From: Lysobacteraceae bacterium PS02065
Lineage (GTDB): Bacteria; Pseudomonadota; Gammaproteobacteria; Xanthomonadales; Rhodanobacteraceae
Direction of reading: 5' to 3'
DNA: 64,000 nt
NCBI GenBank assembly: GCA_029959555.1
Contig: JASCPI010000020.1
Coordinates: forward strand, 17,922-81,921
Shown piece by piece: positions 35,499 through 45,219 of the stretch. The position numbers and the translations under genes are program-made. Within the stretch, counting starts at the first letter, position 1. Each line of letters opens with the position of its first letter. The notes under the pieces are model-generated. The model made no database searches, was not told the DNA's origin, and saw nothing but the letters and a program-made list of their open reading frames with translations.

Positions 35499-35624
35499 CG
35501 ATGGACACGGTTGATGACGGGGGCGAGATGGTACGCGACGCGCAAGCCGGGCGTTCCCGAGGGTGGACATTCCGCGTCGGGGCGGCTACACAGGCGCGCG
35601 CACCGTCTCATCGGAAACCTTGTC

Positions 35625-36545
35625 GTGAAGAAGTCCTCCGCCGGCCTGCTGGCCGGCCTCGTCCTGCTCCTCGTCGCCTGCGGCACCACCCCGCGTCGCG
35701 ACGCGCCTCCTGCATCCTCGGCTGCGGCCCCGCTCAAGATCGCGAGCTGGAACATGGAGCACCTCGCCGAGACCGACGGCACCGGCTGCAAGGCGCGCAC
35801 CGAGCCCGACTACGCTGCGTTGCGCGCCTACACGGCGACGCTCGACGCCGATGTCGTGGTGTTCCAGGAGGTCGAGTCGCAGGCTGCGGCCGAGCGCGTG
35901 TTCACGCCGGACCGTTACGTCGTCGTCATGTCCTCGCGTCCCGACAGCGGCCGTCATGGCCCGTGCCGCCGTGGTGGCGATGCCGGTGGTCTGACGATCC
36001 GCCGCCAGAGCGTCGGCTTCGCGATCCGCAAGGGCATCGCGTTCGCGCGCAATCCCGACCTCGAGGCGCTCGGCGTCGGCAACCCGGACCTGCGCTGGGG
36101 CGTCGACGTGACGATCGCGCGCGGCGAGCCGGTGCGCCTGCTCGGCGTGCATCTCAAGAGCGGCTGCGCACGCGGTGACAGCGGCGAGGCCTGCGAGGTG
36201 CTGTTCGATCAGGTGCCGGTGCTGCAGCGCTGGATCGAGGCGCGCGCGGCCGAAGGCACCGCGTTCGCGATCCTCGGCGACTGGAATCGCCGCCTCGCGC
36301 TGCCGGGCGACCCGGTCTGGAAGCAGCTCGGCGAGGCCATGCCGGCCGGTCGCGCACTGACCGATGCCGCAGGTGGACGTGGTGCCACCTGCAAGCAGCG
36401 TTTCCCCGACTACATCGACCATATCGTGCTCGATCCGCAGGCCGCGGCGCGCGTGCAGGCCGGTTCTTTCGAGGAATTCGCCTACGGCGTACCCGAGGCC
36501 GAGCACCCGTCGGATCACTGCCCGATCGCGGTGCGCCTGGACTGA
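35625..36545 (+). CDS. endonuclease/exonuclease/phosphatase family lipoprotein
   Basis: 306 residues from a GTG start. The signal ends in LVACG, so cysteine 19 would be lipidated. The EEP-fold motifs are IASWNMEHL (first loop), VVFQEVES (metal glutamate), GVHLKSGC, ILGDWNRR and SDHCPIAVRL at the end. It is a metal-dependent hydrolase anchored outside the cytoplasm, perhaps on nucleic acid or phospholipid. Extra cysteines in the GCARGD...CEVLF region may form disulphides, which fits export. The specific substrate is unknown. Confidence 0.87.
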   Translation: MKKSSAGLLAGLVLLLVACGTTPRRDAPPASSAAAPLKIASWNMEHLAETDGTGCKARTEPDYAALRAYTATLDADVVVFQEVESQAAAERVFTPDRYVVVMSSRPDSGRHGPCRRGGDAGGLTIRRQSVGFAIRKGIAFARNPDLEALGVGNPDLRWGVDVTIARGEPVRLLGVHLKSGCARGDSGEACEVLFDQVPVLQRWIEARAAEGTAFAILGDWNRRLALPGDPVWKQLGEAMPAGRALTDAAGGRGATCKQRFPDYIDHIVLDPQAAARVQAGSFEEFAYGVPEAEHPSDHCPIAVRLD

Positions 36546-36583
36546 CGCGGGCGCGCGCACTGGAGAAGCGCGCGGCGACTGGC

Positions 36584-36589
36584 TACCCT
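36584..36589 (+). promoter_or_regulatory. putative -10 element of yebC
   Basis: TACCCT with TGGAGA (36561-36566) 17 bases upstream as a weak -35, followed by a GCGCCCC discriminator. The leader to the ATG is about 77 bases. Confidence 0.4.
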
Positions 36590-36666
36590 TGCGCCCCGTT
36601 TCCGGCGGGTGGCCGCGCGTTTTCGCTTGCCGCCCGCTCCGCCACCGACACCAAGCAGGTATTCCC

Positions 36667-37383
36667 ATGGGCAGAGGCCCGAGCATCGAAGGCCGCAAGA
36701 ACGCCGAGGACGCGCGTCGCGGCAAGATCTTCACCAAGCTGATCCGCGAGATCACGGTCGCCGCGCGTCAGGGCGCCGATCCGTCCGCGAACGCGCGCCT
36801 GCGCATCGCGATCGACAAGGCGCTGTCCTCGAACATGTCCAAGGACACGATCGAGCGCGCGGTCAAGCGTGGCTCGGGTGCCGACGGCGCCGACAACATG
36901 CAGGAGCTGCGTTACGAGGGCTACGGCCCGTCGGGCGTCGCGCTGATCATCGACACCATGACCGACAACCCCGTGCGCACCGTGGCCGACGTGCGCCACG
37001 CGCTCGGCAAGCACGGCGGCAACCTCGGCACCAGTGGTTCGGTCGCGTTCCAGTTCGCGCGCGTCGGCGAGATCGTCGTCGACACCTCGGCCGACGGCGC
37101 CGAGGACCGCGTCCTCGAACTTGCCCTCGACGCCGGTGCCGACGACGTGCAGGCCGAAGCCGGGCAGAGCACGGTGCTGTGCGCGCCGGACCAGTTCGAG
37201 GCGGTCAAGAAGGCGCTGGTCGACGCCGGCATCGAGCCGGTTTCGGCCGATGTGGTCATGCGTCCCGAGAACCGCGTCGCGGTGACCGGCGAGGCCGCCG
37301 AGACCATGGCCGACCTGCTCGAGTGGCTCGACGAGCTCGACGATGTCCAGGACGTCTACCACAACGCGACGCTGCCCCAGTAA
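36667..37383 (+). CDS. YebC/PmpR family protein
   Basis: 238 residues. The N-terminus MGRGPSIEGRKN replaces the usual MAGHSKW; in my experience this form is found in the Xanthomonadales. Downstream the sequence is standard (KIFTKLIREITVAARQG, GYGPSGVALIIDTMTDN, NLGTSGSVAFQF). YebC proteins help translation of proline-rich or difficult stretches and bind DNA in some species. It is convergent with the BenE gene, whose stop lies 6 bases away, with no terminator in between. Confidence 0.95.
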   Translation: MGRGPSIEGRKNAEDARRGKIFTKLIREITVAARQGADPSANARLRIAIDKALSSNMSKDTIERAVKRGSGADGADNMQELRYEGYGPSGVALIIDTMTDNPVRTVADVRHALGKHGGNLGTSGSVAFQFARVGEIVVDTSADGAEDRVLELALDAGADDVQAEAGQSTVLCAPDQFEAVKKALVDAGIEPVSADVVMRPENRVAVTGEAAETMADLLEWLDELDDVQDVYHNATLPQ

Positions 37384-37389
37384 GCGACC

Positions 37390-38571
37390 TCAGGCGCCCG
37401 CCGCGCGCGGGCGCAGTGCGAGCAGCGTGATCGCGCCCGCGACGAGCCCCCAGAAGGCCGAGCCGACGCCCCACAGCACGAGTCCCGAGGCGGTCACGAG
37501 GAAGGTCACGAGCGCGGCTTCGCGCGCGCTTTCCTCGTGCAGGGCCGCGGCGAGGCTGTTGCCGATCGTGCCGAGCAGGGCGATGCCGGCGATGGCCATG
37601 ACGAGTTCCTTCGGGAACGCCGCGAACAGCGCGGCCACGGTCGCCCCGAACAGCCCGACCACGATGTAGAACGCGCCGGCCGCGACCGCGGCGACGTAGC
37701 GGCGCGACGGGTCCTCGTGCGCCTCGCGGCCCATGCAGATCGCCGCGGTGATCGCGGCGAGGTTGAGGGCGTAGGCACCGAACGGCGCGAGCACCGCGTT
37801 GGTGACGCCGATCCAGCCGATCGTCGGCGATACCGGCACGGCGTAGCCCGACGCGCGGATCACCGCGACGCCGGGCACGTTCTGCGAGGCCATCGTGACC
37901 ACGAACAGCGGCAGTGCGATGCCGATCATGGCCTGCCACGAGAACGCCGGCAGCGTGAGCACGGGATGTGCGAGTTCGAGGTGGACGGCCTCGACATGCA
38001 GCGTGCCGTCGAGCGCCGTGATGACGACGCCGACCGCGAGTGTCGCGATCACCGCGTAGCGCGGCGAAAGCCGCCGCATCGCCAGCCAGGTCCCGAACAT
38101 TGCCAAAGCCAGGCCCGGGCGCGCCTGCATCGCGCCGAACAGGTCGAGCCCGAAGCGCAGCAACACGCCGGCGAGCATGCCCGAGGCGAGTGCGATCGGG
38201 ATGCGACGGATCGCGCGCTCGAACACGCCCGAGAAGCCGCAGGCCGCCATGAGCACGGCGCAGGCGAGGAAGGCTCCCGTCGCCTCGGCCAATGGCACGG
38301 CGGTGGCGGTGCCGATCAGCATCGCCGCGCCGGGCGTCGACCACGCGGTCACCACCGGCATGCGATGGCGCAGCCACAGGCCGATGCAGGTGACGCCCAT
38401 GCCGAGGCCCAGCGCCCACATCCACGAGGCGATCGTCGCGTCGTCGGCACCCAGCGACCGCGCGGCCTGGAACACGATCACGGCCGAGCTCGCGAAGCCG
38501 ACGAGCACGGTGACGAAACCGGCGACGATCGCCGAAGGCGAGGCATCGCGCAGAAGGCTCGGACGACTCAA
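37390..38571 (-). CDS. benE: BenE family transporter
   Basis: 393 residues with about twelve membrane segments. The start SAIVAGFVTVLVGFASSAVIVFQAARSLG and the segments ALPLFVVTMASQN and APFGAYALNLAAITAAICMGREAHEDP are the BenE benzoate/H+ symporter signature. No benzoate catabolism genes are nearby, so the substrate may be different. The start is a TTG with AGGGA 8 bases upstream; no other start precedes the conserved sequence closely. Translation from TTG suggests modest expression. Confidence 0.88.
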   Translation of the reverse strand: MSRPSLLRDASPSAIVAGFVTVLVGFASSAVIVFQAARSLGADDATIASWMWALGLGMGVTCIGLWLRHRMPVVTAWSTPGAAMLIGTATAVPLAEATGAFLACAVLMAACGFSGVFERAIRRIPIALASGMLAGVLLRFGLDLFGAMQARPGLALAMFGTWLAMRRLSPRYAVIATLAVGVVITALDGTLHVEAVHLELAHPVLTLPAFSWQAMIGIALPLFVVTMASQNVPGVAVIRASGYAVPVSPTIGWIGVTNAVLAPFGAYALNLAAITAAICMGREAHEDPSRRYVAAVAAGAFYIVVGLFGATVAALFAAFPKELVMAIAGIALLGTIGNSLAAALHEESAREAALVTFLVTASGLVLWGVGSAFWGLVAGAITLLALRPRAAGA

Positions 38572-38736
38572 GGTGGATTCCCTGAAAAATGCGCATTGTC
38601 CGCGCAGGCGCGCCACGTCGCCAGCGGCGTGGTGCCGCGCGACGCGCCGACAACGCGGTGGCAACGTTTCGTGAACGAACGCGCTGCGAGCATCGCGGCC
38701 CCGCCACCCGGGTGGCTGCGACGAGAGGATGCGTGC

Positions 38737-39306
38737 TTGCCCACGCGCACGACGAGATGGATGGCCGGCGCATTCGCGCTCGCGGCCGTGATGGCCCCCG
38801 ATGCTGCATCCGCGCAGCAGGGGGATGCCGTGTTCGCCGACGGCTTCGAGCCCGCCGGCGCGGGAGAAACGTGGTCCGAGGTGCTCGCGATCCACAACGA
38901 TGCGCGCGAGCTCGTGTCGCCGCCGGCCGATCCTGCGCTGGAGCCGCTGCGCTGGGACGCCGGCGTCGCCGCGACCGCGCAGGCGTCCGCCGACCGCTGC
39001 CAGTGGTCGCACAGCAGCACCCCCGGCGTGGGCGAGAACCTCTACGCGCGTACCGGCGACGTGCGGCTTCCCGGCGAGGCCGCGCTGGCATGGGTGGCCG
39101 AGGCGTCGGATTACGACTACGCGAGCAACAGCTGCGCGAGTGGCGAGACTTGCGGCCACTACACGCAGATCGTGTGGCGCTCGACGACGTCGGTCGGCTG
39201 CGCGATGCAGGTCTGCCCGAGCGGCGGGCCGTGGAGCGGCACGTGGACGATCTATGTCTGCCAGTACGCCCCGCGCGGCAATTATCTGGGCGAGCGACCG
39301 TACTGA
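38737..39306 (+). CDS. exported CAP/SCP-domain protein
   Basis: 189 residues from a TTG with GAGAGGA upstream; an ATG at 38761 would remove the positive part of the signal peptide. The signal ends at ASAQQ. After a VFADGFEP motif, the CAP domain has VLAIHNDARE, WSHSSTPGVGENLY, the signature GHYTQIVWR and YAPRGNY. The three cysteine pairs typical of the family can form from CQW, CASGETC, CAMQVC and VCQ. CAP proteins in bacteria are of unclear function and lie outside the cell. Confidence 0.87.
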   Translation: MPTRTTRWMAGAFALAAVMAPDAASAQQGDAVFADGFEPAGAGETWSEVLAIHNDARELVSPPADPALEPLRWDAGVAATAQASADRCQWSHSSTPGVGENLYARTGDVRLPGEAALAWVAEASDYDYASNSCASGETCGHYTQIVWRSTTSVGCAMQVCPSGGPWSGTWTIYVCQYAPRGNYLGERPY

Positions 39307-39307
39307 T

Positions 39308-40327
39308 TCAACGGCAGGAGGGCGTCGATGCGTGCGCGACGACGCGATTGCGGCCTTGCCGCTTGGCGTCGTAGAGCGCCCGGTCCGCCGCGCCGACCGC
39401 ACCCTCGATGCGGCCTGCCGAGGCGTTCCACTCCGCCACGCCGATGCTCACGCTGACCATGACGTCGCGGAAGTCCGCGGTCGCCACGGCGGCACGCAGG
39501 CGCTCGGCGAGCACGACGCCCTGCTGCAGGCCGGTGTCGTACAGGATCACCGCGAACTCCTCGCCACCGTAGCGGAACAGCGCGACGCCGGGATCGAGGA
39601 TGCGGCCGAGCTCGGCGGCCGTCTCGGTGATGATGCGGTCGCCGACGAGATGGCCGTGCTCGTCGTTGATCGCCTTGAAGTGGTCGATGTCGATGAGCAG
39701 GAACGTGCAGCGGCTGGCCGGGCCGGCGTTGTCGGCGAGCTGGTCGATCGCCTCGTTGAACGTACGCCGGTTGAGGCAGTTGGTCAGCGCGTCGTGGTCG
39801 GAGTGGAAGCGCAGCAGGGCTCCGGCACGTTCCTGAAGCAAGGCGTAGGTGTAGATGAAGCAGACGAGCAGGCCGTAGCCGCTCGCGAAGCGCACGACGT
39901 CGATCGGCGCCACCTGCTGGACGAGGAAGACGCAGGTGTACAGGCCGTACAGGACCATGCCGGTGAGCGCGCGCCCGCTGCCGAGCAGGAACACGAGCAG
40001 CGGCGGGAAGATGTAGGCCCAGTGCTGCATGGGCTTCTCGTGCATCGCGCCGAACGGGATCACCACCACGAGCACGGTGCCGATGACGCTGAAGAAGATC
40101 GTCGCGCCGAGCTGGCGCGGCAAGGTCAGCAGCCCGACCACGCACGCCCCCGAGGCGAGGAAGATGCCGCCGGCGAGCCACGCCGTGTCGGTGTAGCCGA
40201 GGCTCGTGTTGAGCGTGCCGAGTGCGACCATCAGCACCGTGATGAGCACGCCGAGCACGAGCGCGACGCGCCACCGCATCGTCTCGCGCAGGATCGAAAA
40301 CGAATCGCGACGCCTCGTGGCTGCCAC
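39308..40327 (-). CDS. GGDEF domain membrane protein (probable diguanylate cyclase)
   Basis: 339 residues from a GTG with GGGGGAG upstream. Six hydrophobic segments (25-160) are followed by a GGDEF domain beginning HDALTNCLNRRTF. The catalytic motif is RYGGEEF, consistent with cyclic di-GMP synthesis; the product-binding RxxD does not stand five residues before it as in regulated enzymes, so feedback inhibition is doubtful. No sensor domain other than the membrane part is visible. It is convergent with the CAP gene, with only one base between the stop codons. Confidence 0.9.
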   Translation of the reverse strand: MAATRRRDSFSILRETMRWRVALVLGVLITVLMVALGTLNTSLGYTDTAWLAGGIFLASGACVVGLLTLPRQLGATIFFSVIGTVLVVVIPFGAMHEKPMQHWAYIFPPLLVFLLGSGRALTGMVLYGLYTCVFLVQQVAPIDVVRFASGYGLLVCFIYTYALLQERAGALLRFHSDHDALTNCLNRRTFNEAIDQLADNAGPASRCTFLLIDIDHFKAINDEHGHLVGDRIITETAAELGRILDPGVALFRYGGEEFAVILYDTGLQQGVVLAERLRAAVATADFRDVMVSVSIGVAEWNASAGRIEGAVGAADRALYDAKRQGRNRVVAHASTPSCR

Positions 40328-40550
40328 GGTGCTCCCCCGTAACCGAGAGGCATGCTAGCGCAAACCCGGTGACCGGAGCCTGCGCGGAACGGCCCGCGAC
40401 ACGCTTCCTGACGTTGCAATCGTTTACGTGGGTGGGGCGTTGGCGCAGGGCATCGTCGAGGCCCGCCCGGAGCCCGGCGGCACGGCGCGGACGGCGGGTG
40501 CGGCGATCGCGCAGGCAGCGTCCGGCCGTCTCCGCATGCGATCATGCGGG

Positions 40551-41915
<1,365 letters not shown>

Positions 41916-42059
41916 CGCCCGTCGGCAGGCGGGTCGGGGGCGGCAGGACGACGGCGGGAGCGTGCAGACCGCCGCGCGAGGCCGCGCCGCGTGATGCCGT
42001 TCGCTTCGGCGATCCGGCGTGATCGCGTGACACCTGCAGGCCACGTCGCGCCGAGGCTG

Positions 42060-42485
42060 TCACCCGAGCAGCGACAGCAACCGCATGCCGATCGCCGCGA
42101 CACCTGCGGTGAGCAGCGTGAGCAACACCGCGATGGTCGTGAGCAGGGTCGCGCGCCGTCGTGCGGCGTCGCCGCGCAGGATCGGCGTGTCGCGCACGAC
42201 GCGGGCGCCGAGCGGCGGCCATTGCCCGCTCGCGCGCGTACGCCGCGCGCTGCGCGCCGAGTGCCACGCGAGTGCAGCGAGGCACATCGCGCTCGCCATG
42301 AGCGCGAGCCCGGTCATCGCCCGCACGTGCAGGATCAGGGTGGGAACCTCGGTGGCCTCGCTCGCCGCGCTGAACCAGCGATGGAACGCGACGACGGCGA
42401 TCGCGAGCAGCAGCGCGGCGACGGCGAGCACGACGACCGTCGTGCGTCGCAGGCGCGCGTCGGCGTGCAGGATCTCGTGTTCCAT
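42060..42485 (-). CDS. uncharacterised membrane protein
   Basis: 141 residues, not recognised. Three membrane segments (about 16-37, 51-74 and 113-135), a basic cytoplasmic loop with SARSARRTRASGQ between the second and third, and no catalytic motif. The start ATG at 42485 follows a gap to the CpcT-like lipoprotein on the other strand. It is convergent with dbpA, 144 bases away. Nothing in its sequence or neighbours suggests a role. Confidence 0.7.
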   Translation of the reverse strand: MEHEILHADARLRRTTVVVLAVAALLLAIAVVAFHRWFSAASEATEVPTLILHVRAMTGLALMASAMCLAALAWHSARSARRTRASGQWPPLGARVVRDTPILRGDAARRRATLLTTIAVLLTLLTAGVAAIGMRLLSLLG

Positions 42486-42570
42486 GCCAGGTCCCCATCG
42501 GCAAAGCGGGCAGCATAGCGGCGCGGCATCGAGCGACCGTGCCGTATATCGCCCAATCCCTGCGCCGGTC

Positions 42571-42576
42571 TATCCT
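42571..42576 (+). promoter_or_regulatory. putative -10 of the CpcT-like lipoprotein gene (leaderless)
   Basis: TATCCT ends 6 bases before the ATG, so the predicted transcript would begin at or next to the start codon. No -35 is evident. Confidence 0.4.
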
Positions 42577-42582
42577 TGCGTG

Positions 42583-43512
42583 ATGAACACCACGCTTCCG
42601 CGCGCCTGCGCACTCGTCGCCGTTGCCATCCTGCTCGCCGCCTGCGGCAGCCTGCCGGGACGGTCGTCGGGCAAGACCGTCTCCACGGCCGGACCGACGC
42701 CCGACCTCGTCGGCACCTACGACAATCACGAACAGGTCTGGCAGGCCGGTCCAGCGGCGACGCCGCGCGTGCGCATCGAGGTCGTGCCGCTGTCGCGCGC
42801 GGGCTGGTACGGCTGGACGACACGCTTCGAGGGTTCCGGCACGCTGATGTCGACGCTCGTGTTGCGCGTCGACACCAGCGGCGAGGTCGTGACCATGGTC
42901 CCGCATCGTGGTGCCGGGACGCTCCTGGGCAAGGCGTTCGATCCCGCGCAATGGACGGCGCTCGACGCGTGCGCGCTGCGCGGTCGCGCGCAGCCGGGCA
43001 TGCTGCGCGTCGATGCCGATGCCACGGCGTGCGCCTCGATCGCGGCCGGACTCGGCGCCGAGGCCGCCTTGCTGCCGTTGTCGATCGAGCGCGAAGGCGA
43101 CTGGCTGCGCACGCGCCTGTATGCCGACCAGGCGCGCGGCGCCGAGGCGCGCAGCGAGGCTCGACGCGTGGTCGCGTTCAGGGGCTGGGCCGCCGTCAAC
43201 GGTGCTGGCCGCCAGGCGACTGCCGACAACACCGACTGGCACATGTCGCGCGACCTGCGCCTCGACAACGAAGGCGGCCGCGTCGCGCTGGCGTGGCGTG
43301 ACGGCAAGCCGTCGGGCTATTCGTTGCTGCTCGAGCGCCTGACCTACCGCGAGAGCGGCACCGACATGCTCAAGCTGTCGGTGGTCGAGGATGCGAGCGG
43401 TGCGGTCGTGGTCTACGCCTGGGCCGATCCGACGTCGTCGCGCATCGGCGTCAACCTGGGCTGGGTCCAGGTCGGCCTCGAGCGCGCCGCTGCCGCGGAG
43501 GCAAGGCGATGA
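42583..43512 (+). CDS. lipoprotein with CpcT/CpeT-like features
   Basis: 309 residues with a lipoprotein signal ending LLAAC (cysteine 22). [14 protein letters not shown] near residue 45 and [20 protein letters not shown] in the middle resemble the CpcT/CpeT family, described in cyanobacteria as bilin lyases but widespread with unknown role. The extra C-terminal portion (residues 220-309) is not recognised. It is coupled to csaA by an ATGA overlap. The likeness is by eye only and may be superficial. Confidence 0.65.
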   Translation: MNTTLPRACALVAVAILLAACGSLPGRSSGKTVSTAGPTPDLVGTYDNHEQVWQAGPAATPRVRIEVVPLSRAGWYGWTTRFEGSGTLMSTLVLRVDTSGEVVTMVPHRGAGTLLGKAFDPAQWTALDACALRGRAQPGMLRVDADATACASIAAGLGAEAALLPLSIEREGDWLRTRLYADQARGAEARSEARRVVAFRGWAAVNGAGRQATADNTDWHMSRDLRLDNEGGRVALAWRDGKPSGYSLLLERLTYRESGTDMLKLSVVEDASGAVVVYAWADPTSSRIGVNLGWVQVGLERAAAAEARR

Positions 43513-43865
43513 GCACGGAAGCCGATACGCCCGCCGACACGATCACGTGGGGCGACTTCGAGAAGGTGCTCCTCGTCGCGGGCACGGTCGTGCGCGCCGA
43601 AGTGTTCGCCGAGGCACGCAAGCCCGCGCACAAGGTCTGGGTCGACTTCGGCCCGTACGGCGAGAAGAAGACGAGTGCGCAGGTCGCGCACCTCTACACG
43701 CCCGGGGACCTCGTCGGCAGGCAGGTCATCGGCGTGATCAATTTTCCCGAGAAGCAGATCGGGCCGTTCCGATCGCAGTTCCTGCTGACGGGCTTTCCGA
43801 CCGACGACGGCATCGTGCTCGCCGCGCTCGAACGCCCGGTGCCGAACGGCACGCGGCTCGCGTAA
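43509..43865 (+). CDS. csaA: tRNA-binding/CsaA-like protein
   Basis: 118 residues, a single OB-fold tRNA-binding domain of the CsaA/Trbp111 type: [20 protein letters not shown] at the start, and [45 protein letters not shown] in the body. CsaA-like proteins bind tRNA or act as small chaperones linked to secretion; the actual role is not settled. The ATG overlaps the stop of the lipoprotein gene. It is convergent with the thiolase gene; a strong hairpin lies between. Confidence 0.9.
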   Translation: MSTEADTPADTITWGDFEKVLLVAGTVVRAEVFAEARKPAHKVWVDFGPYGEKKTSAQVAHLYTPGDLVGRQVIGVINFPEKQIGPFRSQFLLTGFPTDDGIVLAALERPVPNGTRLA

Positions 43866-43886
43866 GTCCGGCAGGGTCATCGCTGC

Positions 43887-43916
43887 TGGCCCGATGCCTC
43901 CGCAGGCATCGGGCCA
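43887..43916. terminator. bidirectional hairpin between csaA and the thiolase gene
   Basis: TGGCCCGATGCCT and AGGCATCGGGCCA form a perfect 13-base stem with a CCGC loop. It lies between the ends of two convergent genes. Confidence 0.7.
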
Positions 43917-43931
43917 GGATGGCGAGGTGGA

Positions 43932-45128
43932 TCAGAGCGCTTCGAAGATGCCCGCCGCGCCCATGCCGGTGCCGATGCACATCGTCACCATGCCGTACTT
44001 CTGCTTGCGTCGGCGCAGGCCGTGGATCAGCGTGGCGGCGCGTATCGCACCGGTCGCACCGAGCGGGTGGCCGAGCGCGATCGCGCCGCCGAGCGGGTTG
44101 ATCTTCGACGCGTCGAGATCGACGTCGCGGATCACCGCGAGCGCCTGCGCGGCGAACGCCTCGTTGAGCTCGATCCAGTCGAGCTGGTCCTTGGTCAGGC
44201 CGGCCAGCGAGAGCGCCTTCGGGATCGCCGCGATCGGGCCGATGCCCATGACCTCGGGGCGCACGCCGGCGACCGCGAACGACACGTAGCGCGCGATCGG
44301 CGTGAGGTTGAACTCCCTGATCGCCTTCTCGCTGGCGAGCAGCAGCGCGCCGGCGCCGTCGGACATCTGCGAGGCGTTGCCGGCCGTCACGCTGCCGCCG
44401 GCCTTGAACACCGTGCGCAGCTTGGCCAGGCCTTCGGCGGTCGTATCGGCACGCGGGCCTTCGTCGGCGTCGATCGTGCGCGTGTCGGACTTGATCGTGC
44501 GCCTGGCGAGGTCGGGGTAGCGGTCGTCGAGTGTGAACGGGACGATCTCGTCCTTGAACTCGCCGGCCGCCTGCGCGGCGAGCGCCTTCCGGTGCGAGGC
44601 GAGCGCGAATGCGTCCTGGTCCTCGCGGCTGACCTTCCACTCGCTGGCGACGTTCTCGGCCGTGATGCCCATGCCGTAGGCGATCGCGATGTTCTCGTCG
44701 CGGAACGCGGCCGGGTTCATCGCGATGCGATGGCCCATCATCGGCACCATGCTCATGCTCTCCGTGCCACCGGCGAGCATGAGGTCGGCATCGCCGGTGC
44801 GGATGCGGTCGGCGGCGAGCGCTATCGCCTGCACGCCCGAGGAGCAGAAGCGGTTGATCGTCTGCGCGGCGACCGTGTTGGGCAGGCCGGCGAGCAGCAC
44901 GCCGATGCGCGCGACGTTCATGCCCTGCTCGGCTTCGGGCATCGCGCAGCCGATCACGGCGTCCTCGATGCGCGAGAGGTCGAGGCCGGGCGAGCCGGCG
45001 ACGGCCGCACGCACGACGTGCGCGAGCAGGTCGTCGGGGCGTGTGTTGCGGAATACGCCGCGCGGCGCCTTGCCGACCGGCGTACGCACGGCGGAGACGA
45101 TGTAGGCATCCTGGAGCTGCTTGGTCAT
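43932..45128 (-). CDS. fadA: acetyl-CoA C-acyltransferase (thiolase)
   Basis: 398 residues. The nucleophile cysteine lies in NRFCSSGVQAIALA near residue 95, the second cysteine in MCIGTGMGAAG at the end, and NPLGGAIALGHPLGATGA supplies the histidine. The start MTKQLQDAYIVSAVRTPVGK is standard. It performs the last step of fatty-acid beta-oxidation, forming acetyl-CoA. It lies 91 bases downstream of the fadB-like gene in the TetR-regulated operon. The catabolic (rather than biosynthetic) role is inferred from this neighbour. Confidence 0.93.
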   Translation of the reverse strand: MTKQLQDAYIVSAVRTPVGKAPRGVFRNTRPDDLLAHVVRAAVAGSPGLDLSRIEDAVIGCAMPEAEQGMNVARIGVLLAGLPNTVAAQTINRFCSSGVQAIALAADRIRTGDADLMLAGGTESMSMVPMMGHRIAMNPAAFRDENIAIAYGMGITAENVASEWKVSREDQDAFALASHRKALAAQAAGEFKDEIVPFTLDDRYPDLARRTIKSDTRTIDADEGPRADTTAEGLAKLRTVFKAGGSVTAGNASQMSDGAGALLLASEKAIREFNLTPIARYVSFAVAGVRPEVMGIGPIAAIPKALSLAGLTKDQLDWIELNEAFAAQALAVIRDVDLDASKINPLGGAIALGHPLGATGAIRAATLIHGLRRRKQKYGMVTMCIGTGMGAAGIFEAL

Positions 45129-45219
45129 GCGTGATCTCCGGCGCGCATGCCGGCAGGCACGCGGCGCGTCAGGAAGAGGGAACAGGGAAGGTGACGGGCG
45201 TCTTGCGTCGTGCGCATCG

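Noticed and set aside
41916..41960. Weak inverted repeat after dbpA
   Set aside because: Only four pairs around an 8-base loop; not called a terminator.
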